31,476 bases of DNA from Candidatus Staskawiczbacteria bacterium RIFCSPHIGHO2_02_FULL_34_10 (GCA_001821915.1 MHOR01000010.1:1-31476); one strand, 5' to 3'; positions 1-6,557 are shown, counted from the stretch's first letter. The notes: generated by a model not told the origin, from the sequence alone. Numbers and translations are program-made.

Positions 1-63
1 CACGGAGGGAAGACACCACTAGAAGTATTATTCGAACGCATCGGTGTTGCAATTACTTATTGA
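1..63 (+). CDS. C-terminal fragment of a plus-strand gene, possibly a DDE transposase/integrase
   Basis: Frame 1 is open from the left edge to a TGA at 61-63 and encodes 20 residues containing HGGKTPLEVLFER. The pattern G-G-K-T-P-x-E-V is common at the C-terminal end of rve-type (IS481/IS3-like) integrase cores, which would make this the tail of an insertion sequence. Twenty residues are not enough to prove this. The gene converges on the nucleoside kinase gene, with only 11 bases between the stops. Confidence 0.4.
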   Translation, partial: HGGKTPLEVLFERIGVAITY

Positions 64-74
64 ATTCAGCACTT

Positions 75-1139
75 TTAAATATGCAATTCCTTAACCAGTT
101 GCTTTATTAAGGAAACTACAACAGGAGGTGGCATTAAACTATTTGAAACAACCCCTACATCATCTTTAACTTCCCACGGTTTTTCTGTTATCTGAACTTT
201 ATTATTTAACTCGTCAAACAAATATACATATTCTGGTGTAATTTCGTAATCGTCAGCAAAATCATTCACCTTATCTGATGGAATGGAATTTCTCAATAAT
301 ACTTTCGAAATACCATGCATTTTATAAACTTGTTCCATTAACATTCCATCTTTTTCTAATCTTGCGCGAATTGGCTCAATGCCTAATTCATCCCCCTCTT
401 TTGTCACCATTCTTGGGCCTGTACAACTTGGGTTATCACACAATAAATAAAACTTATTTAACTGTTTATCATATTCAACATTTTTAGTTGCTAAAAGTTT
501 TAAATTTCTTGAAGTTTGGCAAAGCGGACAAATTAAGCGATACTTTATTCTTTCATTAATAACGTTAGTAGGCACATCAATTAACACAAAAATATCAGGG
601 TCATTTCTATAATCAATCAAGTTCTTGAAAAATAATGAATACGAAACTTGATCCACATCTCTTGGAAATCCATCAATAAATATCACTTTTTTACCCATGC
701 GGGTAATTTCCTTTTCAACTAAAGCTAAAATTAATTCAGAGGGCAAAAGAATCTTTGTCGATCTTTCTTCCATGGCTTTTATTAAGTCTTCTAGTGGCAT
801 CGGTCCCCGATACTTTTTTTCCAAAAATGTAACTAATTCTTTTTTTTTGTCTTCATTTTTGAGGACTTCATCAAAAGACCTCATTAAATCCCCCACTGAT
901 AGATGTTCTACTTTATCAAAGCCTACTACCTCACGAAACATCTTAGAATAGGTCCCTTTCCCTGTATTCTTTTTACCTAAGAGATACATAACAAACGTGT
1001 TATTTTTTAAATACTCTTTTAATTTTTTAATTTCATCTCCGGCTTTATACTCAAAATACTCTTGCCTTTGGGTGTTATCTGTTAAGTCAAACTTTTTATC
1101 TTTACCTTCTATTTTTGTTTTAAAAACTGGGAAATCCAT
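75..1139 (-). CDS. Adenylate kinase-like nucleoside monophosphate kinase, long form
   Basis: Adenylate kinase family: transfers a phosphate between ATP and a nucleoside monophosphate in the cytoplasm. The P-loop is GKKNTGKGT (residues 55-63), and the NMP-binding signature IDGFPRD is at 155-161. Four cysteines at 204, 207, 234 and 239 form a CxxC...Cx4C zinc site in the lid, as in the zinc-bearing adenylate kinases of Gram-positives. At 354 residues it is far longer than the usual 215 or so. About 45 extra residues precede the P-loop and a long tail follows the lid. The P-loop also departs from the usual GxPGxGKGT. Substrate specificity (AMP or another NMP) cannot be read from sequence, so no symbol is given. 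Confidence 0.85.
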   Translation of the reverse strand: MDFPVFKTKIEGKDKKFDLTDNTQRQEYFEYKAGDEIKKLKEYLKNNTFVMYLLGKKNTGKGTYSKMFREVVGFDKVEHLSVGDLMRSFDEVLKNEDKKKELVTFLEKKYRGPMPLEDLIKAMEERSTKILLPSELILALVEKEITRMGKKVIFIDGFPRDVDQVSYSLFFKNLIDYRNDPDIFVLIDVPTNVINERIKYRLICPLCQTSRNLKLLATKNVEYDKQLNKFYLLCDNPSCTGPRMVTKEGDELGIEPIRARLEKDGMLMEQVYKMHGISKVLLRNSIPSDKVNDFADDYEITPEYVYLFDELNNKVQITEKPWEVKDDVGVVSNSLMPPPVVVSLIKQLVKELHI

Positions 1140-1156
1140 AATTATAACGCAAATCT

Positions 1157-1222
1157 ATCCCGATAAATTTAATCACATTAAATTTATACGAGGATCCCGT
1201 ATGCCGATAAATCGGCATCGGT
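1157..1222. repeat. Cluster of small palindromes with a CCCGATAAAT / GGATCCCGTAT motif
   Basis: Three hairpins follow each other. ATAAATTTAAT and ATTAAATTTAT pair around CAC. TACGAGGATCCCGTA is a short near-palindrome. ATGCCGAT and ATCGGCAT pair around AA. The same words (CCCGATAAATTTA and a CGGGATCC core) recur at 20449-20505 and, in part, at 23226-23249. It lies upstream of the kinase gene, in a gap (1140-1323) that otherwise holds nothing recognisable. Confidence 0.6.
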
Positions 1223-1323
1223 ACAAATCTTATGCGAATGCCACGAAATTACGAATACGACGAATGTCCGTCACATTAGCAGTTTTTGTAGATTAGCATG
1301 AAATTTGTAGATTGACATTGTTA

Positions 1324-2223
1324 CTATTTTATCTTCAAATTTTCTCCGTCACTTAATATTTCTACATCTCCATTTTGATCCGTCCTAAGTATCTTTATAC
1401 CAAAGTTTTGTAATTTTTGCAAAACTTCAGGAGTTGGATGCCCATAAGAATTATCTTTCCCAACAGAAATTACAGCAAAGCTGGGATGCACAGCTTGTAA
1501 AAATTCTTCGGAACTTGAGTATTTTGAGCCGTGATGCGATACTTTTAAAATATCTGAAGACAAATTTACTTTACTACCTGCCTGTCTAGATAGGTCAATA
1601 ATTTGTTGTTCTGTCTTGCTTGAAACATCAGCAGTAAATAAAAAAGACTTTTTACTATATATTAAACGAGAAACAATACCTGTTTCATTAGTTGTTTTAT
1701 TAAAATATCTGCCTTCTAAATTTTCGATGGGATTTAGTATGTCAATTAATATTTCTCCTGATTTAATCTTTGTATGTAAATCAGCTATTACTATATTGCT
1801 TCCTTTTTGTTTCTGCTTTTCAATTAATTCCAGCCATTTTTGATAATTTCCCCCGTCTCTTGCGATTCCGGTCCATAAAATATTTTTTACATGATACTTT
1901 TGTAAAACAGATAATAACCCCATTAAGTGATCCTGGTCAGGATGAGTTAAAATAACAACGTCTAAAGATTTATCAAAAAAAGGTAATAATTTTGCCAATT
2001 TACCTAACACTGCCAAATCCGGCCCACCATCAATTAAAATATGACGCATATCTGGGGTTTCTATAAAAATTGCGTCTCCTTGGCCAATATCTAAAATATC
2101 AACTTTTAAATAATGCGGCCCTGCTAAAATAAAAACTTCTTTCCAAACAAAAATATTCAGTAAAAATAAAATACCTATAACTCCTAAAAATACTTTTTGT
2201 TTTAAAGTTAAAAAATTGGACAT
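1324..2223 (-). CDS. ComEC-type metallo-beta-lactamase domain protein, membrane anchored
   Basis: The 299 residues match the C-terminal hydrolase domain of ComEC/Rec2. One N-terminal hydrophobic segment (about 8-33) is followed by DIGQGDA at 45-51 and the metal-binding signature HPDQDH at 94-99. Near the end come a TAD motif and SHHGSKYSS. The large channel-forming competence domain of full ComEC is absent, so this is the standalone form, predicted to be anchored with the hydrolase outside the membrane. In ComEC this domain is thought to degrade the non-transforming DNA strand; that role here is inference. It is divergent from the small zinc-ribbon gene at 2287. Confidence 0.85.
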   Translation of the reverse strand: MSNFLTLKQKVFLGVIGILFLLNIFVWKEVFILAGPHYLKVDILDIGQGDAIFIETPDMRHILIDGGPDLAVLGKLAKLLPFFDKSLDVVILTHPDQDHLMGLLSVLQKYHVKNILWTGIARDGGNYQKWLELIEKQKQKGSNIVIADLHTKIKSGEILIDILNPIENLEGRYFNKTTNETGIVSRLIYSKKSFLFTADVSSKTEQQIIDLSRQAGSKVNLSSDILKVSHHGSKYSSSEEFLQAVHPSFAVISVGKDNSYGHPTPEVLQKLQNFGIKILRTDQNGDVEILSDGENLKIK

Positions 2224-2275
2224 ATCGCAATAAAAATTATACCATTATAATTGTTTCAATTGCACCTTGTAAAAA

Positions 2276-2281
2276 AGGAGG
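2276..2281 (+). promoter_or_regulatory. Perfect Shine-Dalgarno AGGAGG before a non-ATG start
   Basis: AGGAGG sits five bases upstream of ATA at 2287. No ATG, GTG or TTG lies at a usable distance in that frame, so this site argues for an unusual start codon. A TATAAT at 2246-2251 could be the -10 box, but I see no convincing -35. Confidence 0.55.
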
Positions 2282-2286
2282 TTATC

Positions 2287-2427
2287 ATAGAAATTTGCCA
2301 AAAATGTAAAAAAGATTTAATTGCCCTGCCAAATTTTTGCTACTTTTGCGGTTATAAATTAATTAGATCCCTAGATTTCAATGAAGCATTCGGTCAAGTA
2401 ACGGCGAAATGTAAGCCGAAGAAATAA
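2287..2427 (+). CDS. Mini zinc-ribbon protein, probable ATA start
   Basis: A 46-codon frame starting at ATA encodes two CxxC pairs: C4-x2-C7 and C18-x2-C21 (core CQKCKKD...FCYFCG). This is the layout of a treble-clef or zinc-ribbon domain. The start is chosen from the perfect AGGAGG at the right spacing; no standard start codon fits. The TAA stop shares one base with the ATG of the next gene (TAATG), which suggests translational coupling. Function is unknown. Such proteins often bind nucleic acid or protein partners, but nothing here shows which. If the ATA start is wrong, the frame may be a decayed gene. Confidence 0.5.
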   Translation: MEICQKCKKDLIALPNFCYFCGYKLIRSLDFNEAFGQVTAKCKPKK

Positions 2428-2573
2428 TGAAAAAAGCAGGAATTGATATTGAATCAATTCTAAGAGGAAAATGCACCAAACAAAGTCATCTTGATGAATT
2501 AAGAAACACAAAATCTTTGGGAATAATTACGAAATTTTGCCGCAAGTGCGGTGAAAAATTGCCAAAAGTTTGA
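2427..2573 (+). CDS. 48-residue protein with C-terminal zinc-ribbon half-site
   Basis: Begins at an ATG overlapping the previous stop. The short helical N-terminus ends in C16, then after 21 residues comes the knuckle FCRKCGEKL (C38, C41). Only three cysteines are present, so a full four-ligand site would need another residue or a partner, perhaps the preceding zinc-ribbon protein. A hairpin terminator follows within 15 bases. Not recognised beyond the zinc-ribbon signature. Confidence 0.5.
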   Translation: MKKAGIDIESILRGKCTKQSHLDELRNTKSLGIITKFCRKCGEKLPKV

Positions 2574-2584
2574 AAATTCAACAT

Positions 2585-2610
2585 AGTCCATTGCCCAAAT
2601 GGACTTTTTT
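2585..2610 (+). terminator. Intrinsic terminator of the mini zinc-ribbon pair
   Basis: AGTCCATT pairs with AATGGACT around a five-base loop and is followed by a run of six T. It lies directly after the TGA at 2573. Confidence 0.8.
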
Positions 2611-2632
2611 ATTATACCATTAAAATATATGC

Positions 2633-2663
2633 AAAACGCCGAGCCATCTGGCTCGGCGTTTTT
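2633..2663. terminator. Strong bidirectional terminator
   Basis: Perfect 13-base stem, AAAACGCCGAGCC with GGCTCGGCGTTTT, around the loop ATCT, with T-runs on both strands. It terminates the minus-strand DUF5679 gene that ends at 2679 and backs up the plus-strand terminator just before it. Confidence 0.85.
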
Positions 2664-2678
2664 ACTACTCAATACAAA

Positions 2679-2840
2679 CTATTTCTTCATTCCCATAATC
2701 CTAAACATTTTTGTCCCGCACGTTACGCAAGTGCCAGTCATAGCCATTCTTGTTTTCCCGCCCTTTCCTTTCATAGTTACCTCTTTTGGATCTTTCATCT
2801 CTCTTTTGGCTTTACATTTTACACAATATGCTTCTGTCAT
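2679..2840 (-). CDS. DUF5679-type small zinc-ribbon protein
   Basis: A 53-residue protein opening MTEAYCVKCKAKREMKD, with a first CxxC at 6-9 and a second (CVTC) at 38-41, ending FRIMGMKK. This matches the DUF5679 family, a short zinc-ribbon common in Patescibacteria and of unknown function. The start is the ATG at 2838-2840. A strong bidirectional terminator follows the TAG. It is followed by a stutter palindrome on its upstream side (2848-2944). Confidence 0.8.
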   Translation of the reverse strand: MTEAYCVKCKAKREMKDPKEVTMKGKGGKTRMAMTGTCVTCGTKMFRIMGMKK

Positions 2841-2847
2841 TTTTGTG

Positions 2848-2944
2848 ACGAATAATCACGAATACTTAACGAATTTTCACGAATACACAAATTCTCTTTA
2901 TTCGTGATTCGTGTTAATTCGCCAGTCAATTCGTGGAAATTCGT
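2848..2944. repeat. Stutter palindrome, ACGAAT word
   Basis: The left arm (to about 2893) repeats ACGAAT with spacers such as AATC, ACTTA and TTTTC. The right arm (2898-2944) carries the complement ATTCGT in the same rhythm. Transcribed in either direction it could fold into a long imperfect hairpin. It fills the gap between the DUF5679 and SWIB genes. Confidence 0.75.
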
Positions 2945-2957
2945 TTATATTATTTAA

Positions 2958-3215
2958 TTACGATAAATGTTTTGATACTAATTTTGTCATTTCAAACATA
3001 TTTACCATTGCTTTTCCACCAAAAACTTTTTTTAAATTGGCATCGGCATTGATATTTCTTTTATCCTTAGTATCCTGAAGATTATTTTTCTTTATATATA
3101 TCCAAAGTTTTTTTACAACTTCAAACCTAGGCATAGGACCTTTACCCACAACAGCCTCCAAATCAGCAGTAAGCTTCATTGGTTTTATAAAGGCTGGATT
3201 TACTTTTCTTGGCAT
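2958..3215 (-). CDS. SWIB/MDM2 domain protein
   Basis: The 85 residues form one SWIB domain: MKLTADLEAVVG near the start, then VVKKLWIYIKKNNLQD, and a C-terminal KVFGGKAMVNMFEMTKLV. Standalone SWIB proteins occur in Chlamydiae, Patescibacteria and some others; in eukaryotes the fold belongs to chromatin-remodelling subunits. Bacterial copies are suspected to be DNA-associated, sometimes alongside topoisomerase. That role is inference here, as no topoisomerase is nearby. Length matches a single complete domain. Confidence 0.85.
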   Translation of the reverse strand: MPRKVNPAFIKPMKLTADLEAVVGKGPMPRFEVVKKLWIYIKKNNLQDTKDKRNINADANLKKVFGGKAMVNMFEMTKLVSKHLS

Positions 3216-3223
3216 AATTACTG

Positions 3224-3313
3224 AGAATCTAGAATCTAGAAAATAGAATCTAGAATACTAACGTCGCGCGTCAAATTCTATTTTCTATTTACTATTTTCT
3301 ATTTTCTAATTTA
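3224..3313. repeat. Stutter palindrome, TAGAA(AA) word
   Basis: The left arm (3224-3258) repeats AGAATCTAGAA and AAAATAGAA. The right arm (3273-3313) is built of TTCTATTTTCTA, its complement. The loop is GC-rich and contains GTCGCGCG. It belongs to the same word family as 18515-18597 and 18838-18921. Confidence 0.75.
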
Positions 3314-3319
3314 GATCGA

Positions 3320-3466
3320 CCTTGTTTTTGCAGATTTTACGACCCTGCAATAATTCACCAGGTTAAATAAAATACGAAATATTTTAATTTTCGATTACAC
3401 TGAAAATTATTTAACTGGGTAAACTACTAATACTTAAGTTATTTTACCCCATAATAGTCGTGAGGT
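3320..3466. repeat. Weak large inverted repeat in the SWIB-thioredoxin gap
   Basis: GACCT near 3320 faces AGGTC near 3466. Inside, CCAGGTTAAATAA faces TTATTTAACTGG. The pairing between these two stems is poor. It may be a decayed relative of the TAGAC-ended palindromes or chance in AT-rich sequence. The gap 3216-3513 holds no gene that I can support. Confidence 0.35.
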
Positions 3467-3513
3467 CAAATATAATGTCAAGTTTTTTTCAGGTTTTTAT
3501 AAAAATTGATACA

Positions 3514-3918
3514 TTACGGTTTTTTAGGACCAATCCTATCCTGAAAAAAACTTATAACATCTGCATATCCTACTACACATTTTTTGTCATTGTTATCCCA
3601 TAAAAAAGGGACTCCCACATGACTAGAATCCAAACCGCAAATTTGGACCTTGTCTGCCAAAATACTAGCATTGGCAAGATTATTAAAAACTTCTAATTCT
3701 ATGAACTCAACTTTTTCTTTTACTTTATTATTACTAATAAATTTATCTACTGTGACACAGTGACTGCAACCATCCCCATAAAATAAAATAACTTTATCAT
3801 CATAAAAATTATTTTTCTGAAAGTTGAATCCATATAAAAATAAAAATGATAGTATGGCTAATAAAATTAGGACAAGAAACGGTAATAGATTTTTTGGTAT
3901 TTTAGAGATTTTTTTCAT
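3514..3918 (-). CDS. Membrane-anchored thioredoxin-like protein (CSHC)
   Basis: A 134-residue protein with a lysine-rich start, one hydrophobic helix (about 11-30) and a thioredoxin-like domain. The redox pair CSHC (51-54) sits after the strand VILFYGDG, and a cis-proline-like GVPFLW lies further on. The domain is predicted to face outward and to handle disulfide exchange in exported proteins, which is inference. Two more cysteines lie in the C-terminal half. Its ATG overlaps the TGA of the DUF5652 gene by ATGA, so the pair is probably translated together. Confidence 0.75.
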   Translation of the reverse strand: MKKISKIPKNLLPFLVLILLAILSFLFLYGFNFQKNNFYDDKVILFYGDGCSHCVTVDKFISNNKVKEKVEFIELEVFNNLANASILADKVQICGLDSSHVGVPFLWDNNDKKCVVGYADVISFFQDRIGPKKP

Positions 3919-4151
3919 ATCTTATTTTTAGGCTGGTCATTTTTTGCCTTGCTAAAGTAAAAAATGTAAATAATTTCCAAAATACCAAAAGTATTTATAA
4001 CTAGCAATACTATAAACCAGTTTCTCTGGCCGTTTTGAGAAGACCGCCAAAGGGCGATCCCTTTCCAAATAAGGGACCACATTACCAACAACATAAAAAT
4101 TACTTGGTTTGTAGGATTATCTAAAAAAGAATTAAGTGAATTTATATCCAT
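3915..4151 (-). CDS. DUF5652-type small membrane protein
   Basis: A 78-residue protein with two hydrophobic helices (about 16-35 and 46-65) joined by a basic loop (RSSQNGQRNW). It ends in a short charged tail with KNDQPKNK. The features WKGIALWRSS and WFIVLLVINTFGILEIIYIF are typical of DUF5652, a Patescibacteria-rich family of unknown function. It overlaps the thioredoxin-like gene by four bases and may assist or anchor it, but no direct evidence supports that. Confidence 0.75.
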   Translation of the reverse strand: MDINSLNSFLDNPTNQVIFMLLVMWSLIWKGIALWRSSQNGQRNWFIVLLVINTFGILEIIYIFYFSKAKNDQPKNKI

Positions 4152-4153
4152 AT

Positions 4154-4230
4154 GTTAATTTAAAATTTAAAAATCAAAATTTAAAATTTAGGTATTAAAA
4201 TTTTCTTAAAGAAAATTTTAATGAATTTTA
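4154..4230. repeat. Stutter repeat AAAATTTAAA plus perfect hairpin
   Basis: AATTTAAAA-type words (4154-4192) are followed by a hairpin, ATTAAAATTTTCTT against AAGAAAATTTTAAT (about 4194-4222). It borders the trmH stop codon, and the repeat rhythm continues into the last codons of that gene. Confidence 0.6.
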
Positions 4231-4719
4231 TCATTTTAAATTGTCATTTTGCATTTTGATATTTGCATTTTGCATTAAATAATATCCCGCCACTCCAAAG
4301 GCCACTGATACATTAAGTGATTCTTTTTTGCCCTGCATTGGTAAATAAATAACTTTATCTGCTTTTTCTAAAACTTTTTTAGAAACACCCTTTACTTCGT
4401 TTCCTAGTACTAAAGCCAAAGGAAAATGTGGCTTGAACTTTGAATATACTAACGCTTTTTTATATTGTTCTAAGACCACAATAAAAACTTTCTCTCTTCT
4501 TAATTTTTCTACCAACCTCCACATTTGCTTATGGTATTCAAAAGGAATGGTTTTTTCAGCGCCTAGCGCAGTTTTAGTAATCTTTTCATGTGGAGGTTTA
4601 CCAGAAATTCCACACAAAAATATTTTGGTTACCCCTATCGCATCGGCTGTCCTAAAAATTGACCCTATATTTTCCAAACTACGGATATTATCGCAAATCA
4701 CGTAAAAATCTTTTGCCAT
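4231..4719 (-). CDS. TrmH/SpoU family RNA 2'-O-methyltransferase
   Basis: SPOUT-class methyltransferase, using S-adenosylmethionine to methylate a ribose 2'-O in tRNA or rRNA. All three family motifs are visible. Motif 1 is NIGSIFRTADA (17-27), with the conserved Asn and Arg. Motif 2 is VLGNEVKGVS (104-113). Motif 3 is IYLPMQGKKESLNVSVA (124-140), which forms the trefoil-knot cofactor site. At 162 residues it is the minimal catalytic form without an N-terminal RNA-binding domain. The last dozen residues (QNANIKMQNDNLK) look like translated intergenic stutter repeat rather than conserved protein. Target nucleotide unknown. Confidence 0.88.
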   Translation of the reverse strand: MAKDFYVICDNIRSLENIGSIFRTADAIGVTKIFLCGISGKPPHEKITKTALGAEKTIPFEYHKQMWRLVEKLRREKVFIVVLEQYKKALVYSKFKPHFPLALVLGNEVKGVSKKVLEKADKVIYLPMQGKKESLNVSVAFGVAGYYLMQNANIKMQNDNLK

Positions 4720-4799
4720 CCTACGAATTACGAATCAAGCCGAATTACGAATAACGAGATTTTCACATTCGTAATTCGATAAAATTCGTAATTCGTAAG
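4720..4799. repeat. Stutter palindrome, ACGAATT word (trmH-HD gap)
   Basis: The left arm (4720-4758) reads CTACGAATTACGAAT, a spacer, then CGAATTACGAATAACGAG. The right arm (4767-4799) is its complement with few mismatches. The right arm is nearly the same as those at 5600-5634 and 17608-17636, so these are copies of one element. Confidence 0.8.
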
Positions 4800-4809
4800 A
4801 CTATTTTAT

Positions 4810-5520
4810 TTATAGCAAGCGAAACTTGTTAATCACTAACCCAAAATCGTACCCTAAAAATTTAGCGGCTTTTCTGCAAAAAATCATTCTTTCGGTAAAT
4901 ATTTCAAAATATTCAATTACCGGGCAAAAATTAGTATCAATTTTTAACGTCAATGTAATCCTCTTTTTTTTCGCTTGCCCTGAGCCCTTGCCCTGAGCGG
5001 AGCCGAAGGGTGCCAAAGGGTTTTCCACTTTTATCATACTTCCACGGGCAGCGTAGTTTACCCTATCGTGAATATCTGTTTTTATTTTTGCCATATCTTT
5101 TTCAGTAACTCTTGAACGGTCAACATCTGACTTATCTGCTAAAACTAAGATCGCTGAAATATTATGGGTAAAATCCATTTCTTCTTTATCGTGATTGCTA
5201 ATTGCCTGCATAATCATGGCTAATTCTCTTGGTTCAAATTTATCCAAAAATACCTGTGAAAATAGTGTTGCGCCAAAAAAATGGTGGTAAGTTCTCGTTA
5301 AAAAGTTTCCCATGTCATGGCAAAATCCGGCAATGGCGGCTAACTCTCCTTCTCTTGCATCCAATCCAATATTTCTTGCAATTTGCATAGCTCTCTCTGC
5401 AACAATATTTGAGTGGCGCAATCCGTGGTTGGTGTATGACAAAGCCTCCATTGCTTCTTCAGTTTGGTTGATAAATTCTAATATTTGCTGATTTTGTTTT
5501 ACATCTTTTAAATTTATCAT
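4810..5520 (-). CDS. HD-domain phosphohydrolase
   Basis: A 236-residue HD superfamily protein. The metal-site histidine H36 (GLRHSNIV) and the H68-D69 pair (FCHDMGNF) are seen. Further candidate ligands are H110 (SNHDKEE) and D129 (LADKSDVDR). Such enzymes cleave nucleotide or cyclic-dinucleotide phosphates. The substrate cannot be inferred, since no linked domain is present. Residues about 171-182 (PFGSAQGKGSGQ) are encoded by an inserted copy of the CCCTTCG...CTCAGGGC repeat, with a second partial copy in another frame. The segment interrupts the C-terminal part, not the metal site. Confidence 0.8.
   Translation of the reverse strand: MINLKDVKQNQQILEFINQTEEAMEALSYTNHGLRHSNIVAERAMQIARNIGLDAREGELAAIAGFCHDMGNFLTRTYHHFFGATLFSQVFLDKFEPRELAMIMQAISNHDKEEMDFTHNISAILVLADKSDVDRSRVTEKDMAKIKTDIHDRVNYAARGSMIKVENPLAPFGSAQGKGSGQAKKKRITLTLKIDTNFCPVIEYFEIFTERMIFCRKAAKFLGYDFGLVINKFRLL
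4974..5010 (-). repeat. In-frame REP-like insertion in the HD gene
   Basis: On the plus strand, CTTGCCCTGAGC is followed by CTTGCCCTGAGC, then GGAGCCGAAGGG: one full element plus a partial tandem copy. Read on the coding strand it gives PFGSAQGK and then GSGQ, i.e. two reading frames of the same DNA word. Confidence 0.85.
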
Positions 5521-5531
5521 CGGATAAATTA

Positions 5532-5634
5532 CCTACGAATTACGCTTGGCCATCAGGGCATCCCGAAGGCTAATTACGAATGTGACCGTACATCACCCGT
5601 TATTCGTAATTCGCTGAGATTCGTAATTCGTAAG
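5532..5634. repeat. Stutter palindrome with a second repeat nested in its left arm
   Basis: The right arm (5600-5634) is ATTCGTAATTCG repeated. The left arm begins CCTACGAATTACG, is interrupted at about 5545-5571 by CATCAGGGCATCCCGAAGGC, and resumes with TAATTACGAATG. The interrupting piece resembles the CCCTGAG...CCGAAGGG element found inside genes, so one repeat appears inserted into another. Confidence 0.7.
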
Positions 5635-5636
5635 GA

Positions 5637-6272
5637 TTACTTAAATCTTTTTTCTACCTCCTGCCAATTTACCACATTCCACCAGGCTTTTAAATAGTCC
5701 GCCCGCATATTTTTATATTTTAAATAATAGGCGTGCTCCCAAACATCATTTCCTAAAATAGGTTTATGCCCGTCCATAATGGGATTATCCTGATTTGGCG
5801 TAGAAACAATATCTAACTTACCATCTTTAGTTAAAACTAACCATACCCAGCCACTTCCAAAACGTTTTACACCTGCATCATTAAATTTACTGGTAAATTC
5901 GCTAAAACTGCCAAAAGTTTTATTAATTTCTTCAGCCAAATTTCCAGAAGGTTCTCCTCCAGAATTCGGCGCCATACTCTGCCAAAATAACGAATGATTA
6001 ATATGACCGCCGGCATTATTACGAACCGCAGTCCTTATTTCTTCTGGAACATCATTTAAATTAATAATTAGTTCTTCTACGCTTTCTTGCCCTGAGCCAA
6101 GTCGAAGGGTTGAAAATAAATCGGGAAATTTCTCAATGGCGACATTAAGATTGTTTACATAAGCTGCATGATGCTTATCATGGTGGAGCTTCATTGTTTC
6201 TTCGTCAATATAAGGTTCTAGAGTGTTGTAGTCATAAGGTAAATCAGACAATATATATAATTTTTTTTCCAT
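5637..6272 (-). CDS. sodA: Superoxide dismutase, Fe/Mn family
   Basis: Converts superoxide to oxygen and hydrogen peroxide in the cytoplasm. The four metal ligands are in place: H30 (KLHHDKHH), H93 (GGHINHSLFW), D176 and H180 (DVWEHAYYL). The GGHxNHSLFW form points to manganese or cambialistic rather than strict iron use, though the metal cannot be fixed from sequence. The length of 211 residues is typical. Residues about 56-63 (LRLGSGQE) come from an inserted REP-like element, read here in a different frame from the copies in the HD and atp genes. The insertion lies in the loop between the two N-terminal helices. Confidence 0.93.
   Translation of the reverse strand: MEKKLYILSDLPYDYNTLEPYIDEETMKLHHDKHHAAYVNNLNVAIEKFPDLFSTLRLGSGQESVEELIINLNDVPEEIRTAVRNNAGGHINHSLFWQSMAPNSGGEPSGNLAEEINKTFGSFSEFTSKFNDAGVKRFGSGWVWLVLTKDGKLDIVSTPNQDNPIMDGHKPILGNDVWEHAYYLKYKNMRADYLKAWWNVVNWQEVEKRFK
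6086..6109 (-). repeat. In-frame REP-like insertion in sodA, alternative frame
   Basis: CTTGCCCTGAGCC, then AAGTCGAAGGG, on the plus strand. The coding strand reads LRLGSGQ, the frame-shifted reading of the element that gives PFGSAQGK elsewhere. Confidence 0.8.
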
Positions 6273-6282
6273 ATTTCAAAAA

Positions 6283-6540
6283 TTAATTATCTTTTTTCGT
6301 TAATTTTAGTAGATATACAGTAATCACGACAACAATAATAGTAATAGCAAGAGCATATACAAATTTTATTAAAACCCCATTACCTGAATTGGGAAAAAAT
6401 TGATCAATAAATGATTTTATGGCTTCGTTCCACGCCAAACCCGCAACTAAACCAAACGCAGCCAAAATATAGCCTATGGTTTTTTCCTTAATTTCTTTTC
6501 TTAATATCGATTGATGTTCTTTAATTTTTTTTAATACCAT
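6283..6540 (-). CDS. DUF5654-type small membrane protein
   Basis: An 85-residue protein with a charged N-terminus (KKIKEHQSILRKEIKEKT) and two hydrophobic helices (about 24-45 and 57-80). The loop between them contains WNEAIKSFIDQFFP. This pattern fits DUF5654, a two-helix family widespread in Patescibacteria and archaea and of unknown function. It lies 10 bases upstream of sodA and is probably co-transcribed with it. Confidence 0.75.
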   Translation of the reverse strand: MVLKKIKEHQSILRKEIKEKTIGYILAAFGLVAGLAWNEAIKSFIDQFFPNSGNGVLIKFVYALAITIIVVVITVYLLKLTKKDN

Positions 6541-6557
6541 TTTTACTTTCCGCTTAT

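Noticed and set aside
997..1296. Plus-strand frame of 99 codons crossing the start of the kinase gene
   Set aside because: Hydrophobic low-complexity translation of the opposite strand, no start signals, no family features.
2848..5634. CRISPR array, suggested by the regular ACGAATT repeats
   Set aside because: Word spacing is irregular, units are much too short, arms are complementary to each other, and no cas gene is near.
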